From contig NZ_CP107841.1 in assembly GCF_036346855.1 (NCBI RefSeq), forward strand, positions 124,001 through 188,000: DNA of 64,000 nucleotides, read 5' to 3'. A program made the translations under genes and the position numbers. Under the pieces are notes generated by a model. That model saw only the letters and a program-made list of their open reading frames with translations, searched no databases and was not told the DNA's origin. This DNA comes from Streptomyces europaeiscabiei. GTDB taxonomy: Bacteria; Actinomycetota; Actinomycetes; Streptomycetales; Streptomycetaceae. This document shows, piece by piece, positions 25,015 to 33,582 of the stretch; within the stretch, counting starts at the first letter, position 1; each line of letters starts with the position of its first letter.

Positions 25015-25036
25015 TATACAAACTGGGCGGTTTTTT
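25015..25036. promoter_or_regulatory. ARE-like site upstream of the receptor gene
   Basis: TATACAAACTGGGCGGTTTT has the left half ATACAAAC and a right half beginning CGGTTT around a 5-base centre, matching the layout of autoregulatory elements. It lies about 45 bases before ATG 25082. It is one of the few A/T-rich patches here and probably overlaps the promoter, giving receptor autorepression. Confidence 0.65.
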
Positions 25037-25081
25037 TGAAGAGCTGGAACGCGTGCCAGCCGCACGACACATGGAGGCCGT

Positions 25082-25765
25082 ATGGCCAAGCAGGACCGAG
25101 CCATCCGCACACGCCGGACCATTCTCCTGGCAGCAGCCAAAGTCTTCGAGGACCACGGATACCAGGCCGCGACCATCTCCCAGATCCTCACCACAGCCGG
25201 AGTGACCAAAGGAGCCCTGTACTTCCACTTCAGGTCCAAAGAGGAACTGGCACTGGGCGTCCTCGACGCACAGGACAGCCAGTTCACCGTCCCCCACCGG
25301 CCCGGCAAACTCCAGGAACTCGTAGACGTCGTCATGCTGCACTCCCACCGGCTGCAGACCGACCCCATGGTCCGCGCCAGCGTGCGCCTGGCCATGGACC
25401 AGATGGCCACCGGCCTGGACCGCACCGGCCCCTTCCTGCGCTGGAGCTCCCTCGTACGGGAACTCCTGGAAAAAGCCCAGACCCAGGGCGAACTCCTGCC
25501 CCACGTCGAACCCGCCCGGACCGCAGACGTGATCGTCGGCTCCTTCGCCGGCATCCAATCCATGTCCCAGGCCATCAGCGACTACCAAGACCTCATGACA
25601 CGCGCCAGCGAACTCCTACGCCACCTCCTGCCCAGCCTCGCCCAACCCTCCACCATCGCCTCACTCCACCTCTCCACCACCCGCGGAGCAACCGTCTACC
25701 ACGAAGCCACCCGACTCCTCAAAGAACAACCCACACAACAACACGAAACAACACCCACCAACTAA
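25082..25765 (+). CDS. Gamma-butyrolactone receptor (ArpA/ScbR family)
   Basis: The 227-residue TetR-type protein begins MAKQDRAIRTRRTILLAAAK. The helix-turn-helix TISQILTTAGVTKGALYFHF and the SKEELALGVLDAQ that follows are diagnostic of the A-factor receptor family. The ligand domain contains SVRLAMDQMATGLDRTGPFLRW, with the tryptophan region that lines the lactone pocket. An ARE-like element is directly upstream. It lies 250 bases past the synthase gene, the usual afsA-arpA-like pairing. Ligand binding would release repression of these genes and probably of the biosynthetic operons. Confidence 0.92.
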   Translation: MAKQDRAIRTRRTILLAAAKVFEDHGYQAATISQILTTAGVTKGALYFHFRSKEELALGVLDAQDSQFTVPHRPGKLQELVDVVMLHSHRLQTDPMVRASVRLAMDQMATGLDRTGPFLRWSSLVRELLEKAQTQGELLPHVEPARTADVIVGSFAGIQSMSQAISDYQDLMTRASELLRHLLPSLAQPSTIASLHLSTTRGATVYHEATRLLKEQPTQQHETTPTN

Positions 25766-26146
25766 CACCACAACAACCACCAACCCCCACAACACCACAA
25801 CCACCAACCCAACAAGGAACAGAGCAACTTCCCACCAGCCCAAGGAAGAACAGAGCAACTCCCCACCAGCCCAAGGAAGAACAGAGCAACTCCCCACCAG
25901 CCCGCGCGAAACCGTGACCGCCACCCAAAGAAAAGCCCGGAACCAACCACACCGACACACGGCCGGCACCCCCACGCACAACCAGGCCACCGCCACCCCC
26001 ACCACCCAGCGGTGACCGCCCGGACCGCGGGCACAGCCGGACCGCCACACCGTCCGCGCCCGCGCCCGCGCCGTGAACACCCACGAGCATGCGCCACCGC
26101 ACATCCGACGCTGTCCGACCGTCAAAAAACAGGGGGAAACCGGGGC
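25766..26146. other. C/A-rich intergenic region with 31-bp repeats
   Basis: The plus strand is almost free of G for long stretches (about 25766-25815). It then holds a 28-31 bp tandem repeat, listed separately. No gene is seen. Confidence 0.5.
25814..25903. repeat. Tandem 28/31/31-bp repeat
   Basis: Three head-to-tail copies of a unit beginning AAGGAAGAACAGAGCAACT and ending CCCACCAGCCC lie at 25814-25841 (28 bp), 25842-25872 and 25873-25903. Copies 2 and 3 are identical. The array is non-coding, just after the receptor gene. Confidence 0.85.
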
Positions 26147-26911
26147 ATGGGAACACTGACCGGGAAGACGGCACTGGTCACCGGAGCCAGCCGCGGGATC
26201 GGCCGGGCCATCGCCCGCCGGCTGGCCCGCGAAGGAGCCCTGACCGCCGTGCACTACGGCAGCAACGAACAAGCCGCACAGCACACCCTGAAACTCATCA
26301 CCCAGGACGGCGGACAGGCCTTCGCCGTCCACGCCGAACTCGGCGTGCCCGGCGACATCGAAACCCTCTACACCCACATGGAAGACACCCTCGCCAGACA
26401 GCACAAAGGACCCGAACTAGACATCCTCGTCAACAACGCGGCCATCAGCGGATCCGCCCGCATCCACGACGTCACCCCCGAACTCTTCGACCGCCTCTTC
26501 GCCGTCAACACCAGATCCCCCCTCTTCCTCGTCCAACGAGGCCTGAAAAACCTCCGCGACGGCGGCCGCATCATCAACATCTCCTCCGCAGCCACCCGCA
26601 TCGCCTACCCCGAATCCCTCATCTACTCCATGACCAAAGGAGCCCTCAACACCCTCACCCTCGCCCTCGCCAAAGAACTCGGCCCCCGCAACATCACCGT
26701 CAACACCATCAACCCCGGATACATCGAAACCGACATGAACAAACACAAACGACAAACCCCCCAAACCGCCGCCCACCTCGCCACCCACTCCACCCACAAC
26801 CGCATCGGCCAACCCGACGACATCGCCGACATCACCGCCTTCCTCGCCTCCGACGCATCCCGCTGGATCACCGGCCAACACCTCGACGCCAGCGGCGGCA
26901 CCCACCTCTAA
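26147..26911 (+). CDS. Short-chain dehydrogenase/reductase, probable butyrolactone-pathway reductase
   Basis: This is a 254-residue classical SDR. The NADP motif TGASRGIG is near residue 11, NNAA near residue 98 and the catalytic YSMTK near residue 160. The PG-type motif NPGYIETDM follows, and ITGQHLDASGG lies at the C-terminus. ATG 26147 follows GGGGGAAA. Reductases of this class sit next to afsA homologues and reduce the 6-keto group or the butenolide. The third codon position is nearly always C or A here, giving a G-poor plus strand. Confidence 0.85.
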   Translation: MGTLTGKTALVTGASRGIGRAIARRLAREGALTAVHYGSNEQAAQHTLKLITQDGGQAFAVHAELGVPGDIETLYTHMEDTLARQHKGPELDILVNNAAISGSARIHDVTPELFDRLFAVNTRSPLFLVQRGLKNLRDGGRIINISSAATRIAYPESLIYSMTKGALNTLTLALAKELGPRNITVNTINPGYIETDMNKHKRQTPQTAAHLATHSTHNRIGQPDDIADITAFLASDASRWITGQHLDASGGTHL

Positions 26912-27471
26912 CACAGCCGCAGCCGCAGCCGCCCATCAGCCACCACCCGGCCAGCCACAGACCACAACCGCGGACCAGAAACCGCCACCACGGACCAAGG
27001 CCCAGGCCGCGCCCCCCAACCCGAGGCAGAGACTCGGGCCGCGGCCGGAGGACAGAAGCCGCACACCAGGACCACGACCGGTAGCAGGGGCCGTGGCCAG
27101 GGCTCGGGCCGGGCGCTCCCCGGCCCGAGACAGAAGCTGCGGGCTGCGACCGCAGGACGAGGCTGCGGCCAAGAGGCAGGACCCGCACACCGGAACCGCG
27201 GCCAAAGAGCAGAGGCTGCACGCTCCCGGGGCAGGGCAGGGAGCCCGGGGCGGGAGGCCGAAGGCACCTCGCACCCCCACACCACGCGCTCCCCCAACGC
27301 GGCCGCAGGTCCCGCCCCGTCGGCTGCGACCGGGACCGGGACCAGGGCCGCAGGCTGCCTGCCCCGGGCCGCAGCCTGGGGCGGAGGCCAGGTGCTCCCG
27401 GGCCAGTGGGCCGGGGGCACCGCGCACGCCACAAGACCGGCACGGCCCGCACCCCGACAAGGAGCCCCGCC
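26912..27471. other. 560-bp intergenic region with degenerate repeats
   Basis: No gene is seen. The stretch is full of imperfect copies of GACCGCGGCC-, AGGACAGAAGC- and ACCAGGACC-like elements about 80 bases apart. This suggests an old, decayed tandem array. The promoter of the epimerase gene must lie in or near it. Confidence 0.4.
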
Positions 27472-28566
27472 ATGCACACTCCAGCCGCAGCCGCAGCCAG
27501 CAGCACGCCGCCCACCACGAGCACCGACACCGGCACCGTCCTCCTCGTGGGCGGCACCGGCTTCATCGGACGCGCCGTACTCAAAGCACTCACCCGCCAC
27601 CACCGGGCACAGGGCACCGCGCCCAGCCTTCGCGTGCTCTCCCGAAGAACACCCCCCACCCCCGCGGCGCAGCATGTGACCGGCGACCTCACCGACCCGC
27701 CCAGCCTGCACGGCGTCTGCTCCGGGATCACCACAGTGATCCACACCGCCAGCTACGTGGGCAGCGATGCGCAAAAATGCCACGCCATCAACCACACCGG
27801 CACCCAGGCCCTGCTGACCGAAGCCGCCCGCCACGCAGTCACACGCTTCATCTACGTCAGCACCGCCTCCGTCTACGGCACCGGCCCCCACCGCGGCTCC
27901 CACGAAGGACAGCTGCAGCCCGCACCCCTCTCACCCGCCAGCACAACCCGTCTGCACGCCGAAGAAGCCGTACGCGCCGCAGGCGGCACCGTCCTGCGCC
28001 CCCACCTCGTCTACGGCACCGGAGACCACTGGTTCATCCCCACCCTCGCCCGCATCCTCCGCCACATACCCACCTGGCCCGACACACCACCCCCCAAAAC
28101 CTCCGCCATCGCAGTCCAGGACCTCGCCCGCATCATCACCGCACTCACATACCAACCCCCACCCCACAGCGGCGGCGGCAGTCGCGCTCACGGCAGCACC
28201 TACCACGTGGCCTACCCCCGCCCCCTGCGCATGGACCACCTCCACACACGCCTGCGAACCCTGCTGCACCTGCCCCCCGCCCGCCCCACCCCCATCACCG
28301 AACACCGCGCGCTGGTACGAGAACACCTACCAGAACTCACCGACCACCAATACGCCCTCCTCACCGAAGACCACTACTACGACACCAGCCGCATCTGGCA
28401 CCACACACGACTCCACCCCGGCCCCGGCTTCGACACACGCTTCACCGCCAGCACCGCCTGGTACGCACACCACCTCAACCACCACACCCGAGCAACACCA
28501 CCACACACCTTTGTCCCGTCGGCATCGGCCCGATCAAGAACCACCGACCCACACCACCCCCGGTGA
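27472..28566 (+). CDS. NAD-dependent epimerase/dehydratase family protein
   Basis: The 364-residue extended SDR starts MHTPAAAAA at ATG 27472 behind AAGGAG. The cofactor motif GGTGFIG is near residue 25, YVSTASVYG near residue 125, and HLVYGTGDHWF near residue 180. The usual YxxxK catalytic pair is not obvious: the segment reads SPASTTRLHAEEAV, so the classical mechanism may not apply. Proteins of this family occur beside afsA/receptor pairs and are thought to modify the signalling lactone. Codon use is G-poor like its upstream neighbour. Confidence 0.78.
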   Translation: MHTPAAAAASSTPPTTSTDTGTVLLVGGTGFIGRAVLKALTRHHRAQGTAPSLRVLSRRTPPTPAAQHVTGDLTDPPSLHGVCSGITTVIHTASYVGSDAQKCHAINHTGTQALLTEAARHAVTRFIYVSTASVYGTGPHRGSHEGQLQPAPLSPASTTRLHAEEAVRAAGGTVLRPHLVYGTGDHWFIPTLARILRHIPTWPDTPPPKTSAIAVQDLARIITALTYQPPPHSGGGSRAHGSTYHVAYPRPLRMDHLHTRLRTLLHLPPARPTPITEHRALVREHLPELTDHQYALLTEDHYYDTSRIWHHTRLHPGPGFDTRFTASTAWYAHHLNHHTRATPPHTFVPSASARSRTTDPHHPR

Positions 28567-28692
28567 CAGACATCGACACCGAGGCCGAGGACCCGCCACC
28601 GGCGGGAACGGCCGGTGCCGGCCGAAATCCCGTTGCCTGTCAGCCGTCTCCCTGGTGGGATGCAGGGGTTTCGACGGCGAGGAGGGAAGGGC

Positions 28693-29700
28693 TTGGCCCT
28701 GTTCGGATGTGCGGGCTGCGGTGCGGTACTGACTGCGCCGGTGTCACGGGTGGCACTGCCGATCCACCTGAGCGACACCCACTGGGAGACACTGCACCCG
28801 CCGCTCCTGGAGGCGGGGACCTACGCCATCGACCCCGAGCCGTACGGGCCACCCTGGCGGCCGTGGGAGGAGATCGGAGCGCAGCAGGCGGCGGCACGGG
28901 GCATCTTCGCTCCGTTCAGCCATCTGCCCGACGGGCCCTCGGACACCGTCCTGCTCGCACCCGGCGACATGCGCGCCACCGGACTGATCACCGAACGGAC
29001 CGAGGGCTACTGCATGGGGATCAACGGCAGCGGCGGACCGAACCTCGCCTGCCTGGACTGCGGGCTGCCGGTCGGATCCCGGATCGACGACTGCGGGCAG
29101 TGGCAGGCCGTCAGGCTCCTCCCCCACACAGTGGTGCGGCTGCCCGGCCCGCCGGAGCGGCCCGTCATGGACTGGGCGGAGCTACCGGCCGACGGCGCAC
29201 TGCGGCACAGACTGAGCGAGTACCGGGACATCCCGGCCGGCGTAGCCCTCGCCCATGTAGTGGCAGCCGCCGAGGGCCGGCCGGTCGACGCGGCGCCCGG
29301 TGCGGTCGCCGAACTCCTCGGCCCGGCCCTCGCCGTGCTTCTGCCCACGGGGGAACACGCGAAGCGGCTGGCCCTGGCCGGACCGGGGTTCGGCGAGCCG
29401 GCCGCCGATCTGGTGCTGGTGCCGGTCCACCCGCAGACCGGCCAGACATGGCAGCCGAACAGCGGCGCCGTGCCCGTGCCTGTCGAGGCCACCCTCTGGG
29501 CCGAGCTGGCCTTCCCACCTCACCGCACGCGGCTGCCGGCGGCCGGCCGGCTGCCAGCAGGCGTGGAGCGGGACGATCCGCTGCCGCCACACCCCCAGTC
29601 ACGGTTCCGGCCCTCCCGCGACGCGTTCCGGCACACACTCGCACGGATCCCCGCCGTCCGGGAACCATGGCTGCAGGCGATCCACGCCCGCGGGTACTGA
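28693..29700 (+). CDS. Conserved Streptomyces hypothetical protein with CxxC motifs
   Basis: The protein has 335 residues from a TTG start at 28693 behind GAGGGA, beginning LALFGCAGCGAVLTAPVSRVALP. One cysteine pair is at the N-terminus (CAGC) and a second mid-protein (CLDCGLPVGSRIDDC), which could bind a metal. Similar proteins with the ALFGCAGCG opening and the GTYAIDPEP-GPPWRPWEEIG segment are widespread in Streptomyces. Their function is unknown to me. The frame stays open upstream to a GTG at 28615. Confidence 0.7.
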   Translation: MALFGCAGCGAVLTAPVSRVALPIHLSDTHWETLHPPLLEAGTYAIDPEPYGPPWRPWEEIGAQQAAARGIFAPFSHLPDGPSDTVLLAPGDMRATGLITERTEGYCMGINGSGGPNLACLDCGLPVGSRIDDCGQWQAVRLLPHTVVRLPGPPERPVMDWAELPADGALRHRLSEYRDIPAGVALAHVVAAAEGRPVDAAPGAVAELLGPALAVLLPTGEHAKRLALAGPGFGEPAADLVLVPVHPQTGQTWQPNSGAVPVPVEATLWAELAFPPHRTRLPAAGRLPAGVERDDPLPPHPQSRFRPSRDAFRHTLARIPAVREPWLQAIHARGY

Positions 29701-30104
29701 CCGTCACAGGCCGCATCGGAGTCAGACATTGGCCGACGCGGGCAGTCCTTCCGCTCCACAGACGAAACGCCCAACTGTCAGGGCGTCAGCAGGATCGATC
29801 ACGACGCTCCGTCTACGAGCAGGAAATCCTTCACTTTCTCGGCCTGATCGCCGAAGCCGAAACTGAAGGGCTCCGAATCAGTCTCGTCGAAGCCGAATCC
29901 CAGACCACCCAGATCGCCTCCCCGACCTCCGGCAAGCCGGTCCGCTTGGGAACGCCATCCCCGCGACCGGCCTCATCGTGACCGCCGCGGTCACCGAAGA
30001 AGGATGCCAGGACAGCCGCGTTGGCCGCCCACTGAACGCAGAAGGGTCTCGTCCTGCACGGCACCGGCTGCCTCCACATACGAGCACAACACCGCTCGCA
30101 GCGG
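29701..30104. other. No gene recognised
   Basis: A short plus-strand frame (about 29810-29910) reads VYEQEILHFLGLIAEAETEG and looks protein-like. It has no start, no partner and no recognised family, so it may be a fragment. Confidence 0.35.
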
Positions 30105-30345
30105 AAACGCTGACGCGCTCGAGCCCTGGATCACCCAGGTCCGGGCTGCCGATCTGCCGGATCTGCACGCCTTCACCCGGGGGTTGGGCGCGACCGCGAC
30201 GCTGTGATCGCCGCGTTCACTCTCCCCACAGCAACGGACCCACCGAGGGTGCCAACACCAAGACCAAACTGATAGCGCGGCAGATACACAGCAGAGCAGG
30301 CTTCGCCCTCCTCCGCCACCGCAATTTCCTCGGACCAACGCCACC
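30105..30345 (+). pseudogene. ISL3-family transposase, C-terminal remnant
   Basis: Two frames joined by a frameshift near 30190 read WITQVRAADLPDLHAFTRGL then RDAVIAAFTLPHSNG-TEGANTKTKLIARQ and AGFALLRHRNFLG. This matches the last ~75 residues of ISL3 transposases, including the conserved SNG-TEG-N-KTK-IKRQ-GRAGF-LLR. No other part of the element remains. Confidence 0.75.
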
Positions 30346-30453
30346 CCTCCGTCACCACCGAATATCAGACAGAGCCATCAAATTGACACACCCGACCCCG
30401 GTCAGGATCCGGAAGGTTTTCAGCCGTCCAGAAAGCCCTGCCTCGCTCTTCTC

Positions 30454-31341
30454 TCATGTGCTCTCTTCGCCAAGGCGGTCGGCTGCCCACGGCAGGAGCT
30501 CCTTGGCCAGCGCAAGGCTGAACGGCCTCACCAGCGAACGAAGTTCGGCGCAGGCGGCAGGACCGAGAGTGATGTACGGCAGGGCGGCAAGCCTGTCGGT
30601 GGTGTGCTCGATCTCCGCCCTGCGTCGCGCACCGTCCTCAGTCAACGCCAGGTGAGGTCCGTCGACGAGCCATCCACGCTCACGCAGGTTCTGCACGGCC
30701 TGTCCCCACTGCTCCGGCGTCCATGCCCGCGAGGCGCGCAGCACCTCTGCATCGATGTCGCCTGTGGCTGCGTGCGTGACAAGAGACTCGAGCCCACTCA
30801 GGCCGGCAGCCAGTAGTACCGCCACGTGACCGTCGCCCCGGAACTCCCGCAGCAGAGTCTGCGCCTGCCAGAGCACGAGGTGGGGTGCACTCGGCCACGG
30901 CAGTGCGGCGTGCGCGGCGAAGAGAGGGCGGCCGTGTGGATGGCGCACAGTCACTTCAGCCGCAGTACGGGCCAATTCCGCCGCGCGGGCCAGCTCCGGT
31001 GAGGAGACGTCCGCGCCGAGAATGCGGCAAAGCGTGGTATCGATCCCGGTGAGCCGGGCGGCGGCGAACTGCTGGGGCGTGGCGACTTCCCATGCCGCGG
31101 GAATGGCTCGGCGCACCAGTTGGGGATTGAAGTTGTAGAACGTGGCGATGACCAGATCCGCCGGAGCGGCGCCGAGCGCGGCGGAGCGGGACGCGAAGTA
31201 CCCCGTCCTGGCATCCACGCCCAACTCGGCGTACTGCCCTGCGGCTTCGGGCGAGAAGTAGACAGCCCCGTGGTAGGGCTCAAGAGTTCTCCAGGTCTGG
31301 CGTGCAAGGACCAGGCCGTCGCGGTCCGTGTTCTGCTTCAT
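30454..31341 (-). CDS. SCO6745-family protein
   Basis: The 295-residue protein begins MKQNTDRDGLVLARQTWRTLEPYHGAVYFSPEA. It continues with YFASRSAALGAAPADLVIATFYNFNP and a C-terminal winged-helix-like part (WTPEQWGQAVQNLRERGWLVDGPHLALTEDGARRR). This matches the actinobacterial family named after SCO6745, whose function is not established. A marR-like helix-turn-helix at the C-terminus is plausible. GGAGAG precedes the ATG at good distance. It is a lone gene. Confidence 0.75.
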   Translation of the reverse strand: MKQNTDRDGLVLARQTWRTLEPYHGAVYFSPEAAGQYAELGVDARTGYFASRSAALGAAPADLVIATFYNFNPQLVRRAIPAAWEVATPQQFAAARLTGIDTTLCRILGADVSSPELARAAELARTAAEVTVRHPHGRPLFAAHAALPWPSAPHLVLWQAQTLLREFRGDGHVAVLLAAGLSGLESLVTHAATGDIDAEVLRASRAWTPEQWGQAVQNLRERGWLVDGPHLALTEDGARRRAEIEHTTDRLAALPYITLGPAACAELRSLVRPFSLALAKELLPWAADRLGEEST

Positions 31342-31929
31342 GATGGGCTCTCCGTCCTGTGGCGGATAAGACGTTGCTGTTCATCGAGCACACGACGGTA
31401 CGTGGAACCACACCATGCCGTACCATCCGGTCGGTACGCTATCGGAGAGCGGCTCCCGCAACTACTGCCCTGCGACCAGTTATGGGTTCCATCTGGTGCT
31501 ACAAACGCCTTGTCCGCCTCACCACATAGGACACGGCCATAGGGCTCCTTTGGACATGAGGGTTGTCGCCGGCTTCCGACTGGCATCTCCGTACACTACG
31601 AACCGCGTCCTGGCCGTCTTTGACCCCCTGCAACTCCACCGCCTGGAGCCGGCGTTGCTGCACCACTGCTCGCTGGCCCAGGAGCAGGCGGCGAACTCAC
31701 CCGTCCGTCCACGGGACGCCCTTGCTCTGACGCTGGGTGATTTGCGCAGCCTGCCCTGGCCCCCCAGGGCCTGCCGCGGAACGGAACCGGGTAACGTCTC
31801 TGTCATGTTCTTCCAGAGGCCGATTTACGAGTGAGAGCGTGATGGGCCCCTACTGACGTCCTTCGTTGTCGGCGCCCATCCCCCACCGATGAATCCGTAG
31901 ATCACTTCACATCACTACCGGGAGAACCC
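31342..31929. other. Intergenic region, no gene recognised
   Basis: Nearly 600 bases lack a credible coding sequence. It probably carries the promoters of the minus-strand SCO6745-family gene and of the plus-strand small gene at 31930. I cannot place them exactly. Confidence 0.35.
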
Positions 31930-32145
31930 GTGACCGTGAGCAAGAACATCAACAACCCCGTGGGCATGGGCGGTGGCCAGCGCAAGAAGCTGTCCCGCGC
32001 CGAACGGCAGAACAACGGTCCGCACCGCAACCTCGACCGCCAGGGTGCAGCCGACCAGAAGGCGGAGCTGGTGCGCAAGATGCGCGAGAAGACAGGTGCA
32101 GCTGAGGGCGCCGGGCAGGCGGGCGACGACACCGCACAGAGCTGA
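31930..32145 (+). CDS. DUF6243 family small protein
   Basis: This 71-residue, highly charged protein starts MTVSKNINNPVGMGGGQRKK at GTG 31930 behind GGGAGAA. It continues LSRAERQNNGPHRNLDRQGA. The NNPVGMGGGQRKKLSRAERQ segment is the recognisable core of the family in Streptomyces. No function is known. It probably forms a monocistronic unit ended by the strong hairpin at 32179-32213. Confidence 0.75.
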   Translation: MTVSKNINNPVGMGGGQRKKLSRAERQNNGPHRNLDRQGAADQKAELVRKMREKTGAAEGAGQAGDDTAQS

Positions 32146-32178
32146 CGTACCGCCGCCGCAGGGCGGCACCGCACGGGG

Positions 32179-32213
32179 CAGGGTCCGGACCGCGACGCGC
32201 GGTCCGGACCCTG
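32179..32213 (+). terminator. Perfect 16-bp-stem hairpin terminator
   Basis: A perfect 16-bp stem starting CAGGGTCCGGACCGCG (32179-32194) and closing at 32198-32213 around the loop ACG lies 33 bases after the small gene. There is no T-tract, as is common in Streptomyces. Confidence 0.75.
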
Positions 32214-32631
32214 CTGCCGTATCGGGGCTCTGCTCCCGTACCGGGTGCCGCCAATCGCGCTCAGCTCTCGGCCGACCACCCGCGTCACAACTGACCACCC
32301 GGGGTAGCCGCAGTTTCGGCAGCCCCATCGCCGCCACCACCCCGAGCTGCACCAGCAACTCAGCACGTTACCCGTGCCCATGCCCGGGCGACACCGCAGC
32401 CCAGGGGCCGCACCGCGCCAGAGGAAGTGGACGCGGCCGCAGGACAACTGGTGGACACCTCGGCGAGACGACCACAAACCCGCTGGTCAGAACAGCTCCG
32501 GTGGACAGCCTGACGCGGAACCCACACCCGCGCAGCCGTCAGGCTCGTCGGCGGAACAGGCTGCGGAACAACGCCCCCCACGGCTGGTGTGTGAGGGAGC
32601 GTCGTCACTGCGGCCGGCCTGCCCTGCCCCT
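32214..32631. other. Intergenic region, no gene recognised
   Basis: Short reading frames exist on both strands but none resembles a known family. Part of the plus strand (about 32415-32510) reads as protein-like ([20 protein letters not shown]) and may be a fragment. Confidence 0.3.
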
Positions 32632-33288
32632 TCAGCGGCCTACGGGCTCGGCGTAGCGGTCGCGGCGCCGGTCCGGGGCGTCGACGCCGATCTCGTACCG
32701 GGGCTCGGGGCGCTTCAGCCGGCGCAGGTTGTTCACCCACACCGCGATGGCGATGCCGTACACGTCGGCGGTGAGCGCCTGGCGGCGGTTGTCGAGCAGG
32801 TGCTTCTCTGTGTCCACCAGGACGACGTGCAGCCGCGGGAAGCGTTCGGAGCGGGTGTAGCGGTGGCGCTGCCAGAAGGGGAGCGTGCGGCCGTTGGTGC
32901 CGTGGGCTCCCTCCCAGACGCGGTGCCCGGCGCAGCGCTCGTAGTCCGAGACCTCCTTGGCGAGGCGGGCCCGGGACATGGTGCCGTTGTCAAGCTCGAA
33001 GAGGCGCACCTCGCTGGTCTTGGTCGGCACGGCAAGCACGGCGTCGGTGTTGAGGCTCGGGCCGGTCTCCTTGATGGCGTGGTTCACCTCCACCTGCCAG
33101 TCGGTCAGATGCTCACGGCCGCTTGCGAGGACCGTGTCGGTGTAGGCGAGGATCGTGCCCGTCACCGCGACGCCGTGCGGTCCGAACCCGGCCTGAACCG
33201 CCTTCGCGCCGGTGCCGGCCTTCAGGCGGGGCGGCAGCTCGTTCCCGTCGGCCAGAGCCTTCTGTGGGCGGCCGGCATCCGCACCCAT
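32632..33288 (-). pseudogene. Replication-relaxation family protein, C-terminal part
   Basis: About 215 residues resemble the C-terminal part of the replication-relaxation family found on Streptomyces plasmids and integrative elements. Examples are [31 protein letters not shown] and [20 protein letters not shown]. The N-terminal winged-helix part is missing: upstream sequence on this strand (33289-33460) is scrambled. It probably marks an old plasmid or ICE insertion. Confidence 0.55.
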
Positions 33289-33582
33289 CCGGGCGAGGAG
33301 GAATGCGGGTGCGGGATCCTTCGGCCTCGTCAGGCAAGCCGATCAGTACCCGGACCGCATGATGGTGCCGACATGCCGACATGCCGTGCGTTGCCCCGGT
33401 TCGTCGAGCGGGGTGAGGTCGACAGTGAGACGGACGTAGTTCTCGGAACAACCGCACGTTGGTCGGGAAAGCGATGTTTGTGGCGGCCGATGAAGGTCAC
33501 CTGGCCTGCACGGGACCGAAAGGCTCTGGGCGCGGGCAGCGTGCCCGGTACGCCGCCGCTCCGTACGACGAAGGGCAGATTC

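Noticed and set aside
27093..29981. 962-residue plus-strand frame across three intergenic regions and two genes
   Set aside because: It is arginine/proline-rich with no domain and overlaps the well-supported epimerase and the conserved CxxC protein in other frames.
32374..33582. N-terminal extension of the catalase by about 400 residues
   Set aside because: The extension has no catalase features and overlaps a replication-relaxation remnant on the other strand. ATG 33583 gives the normal catalase length.
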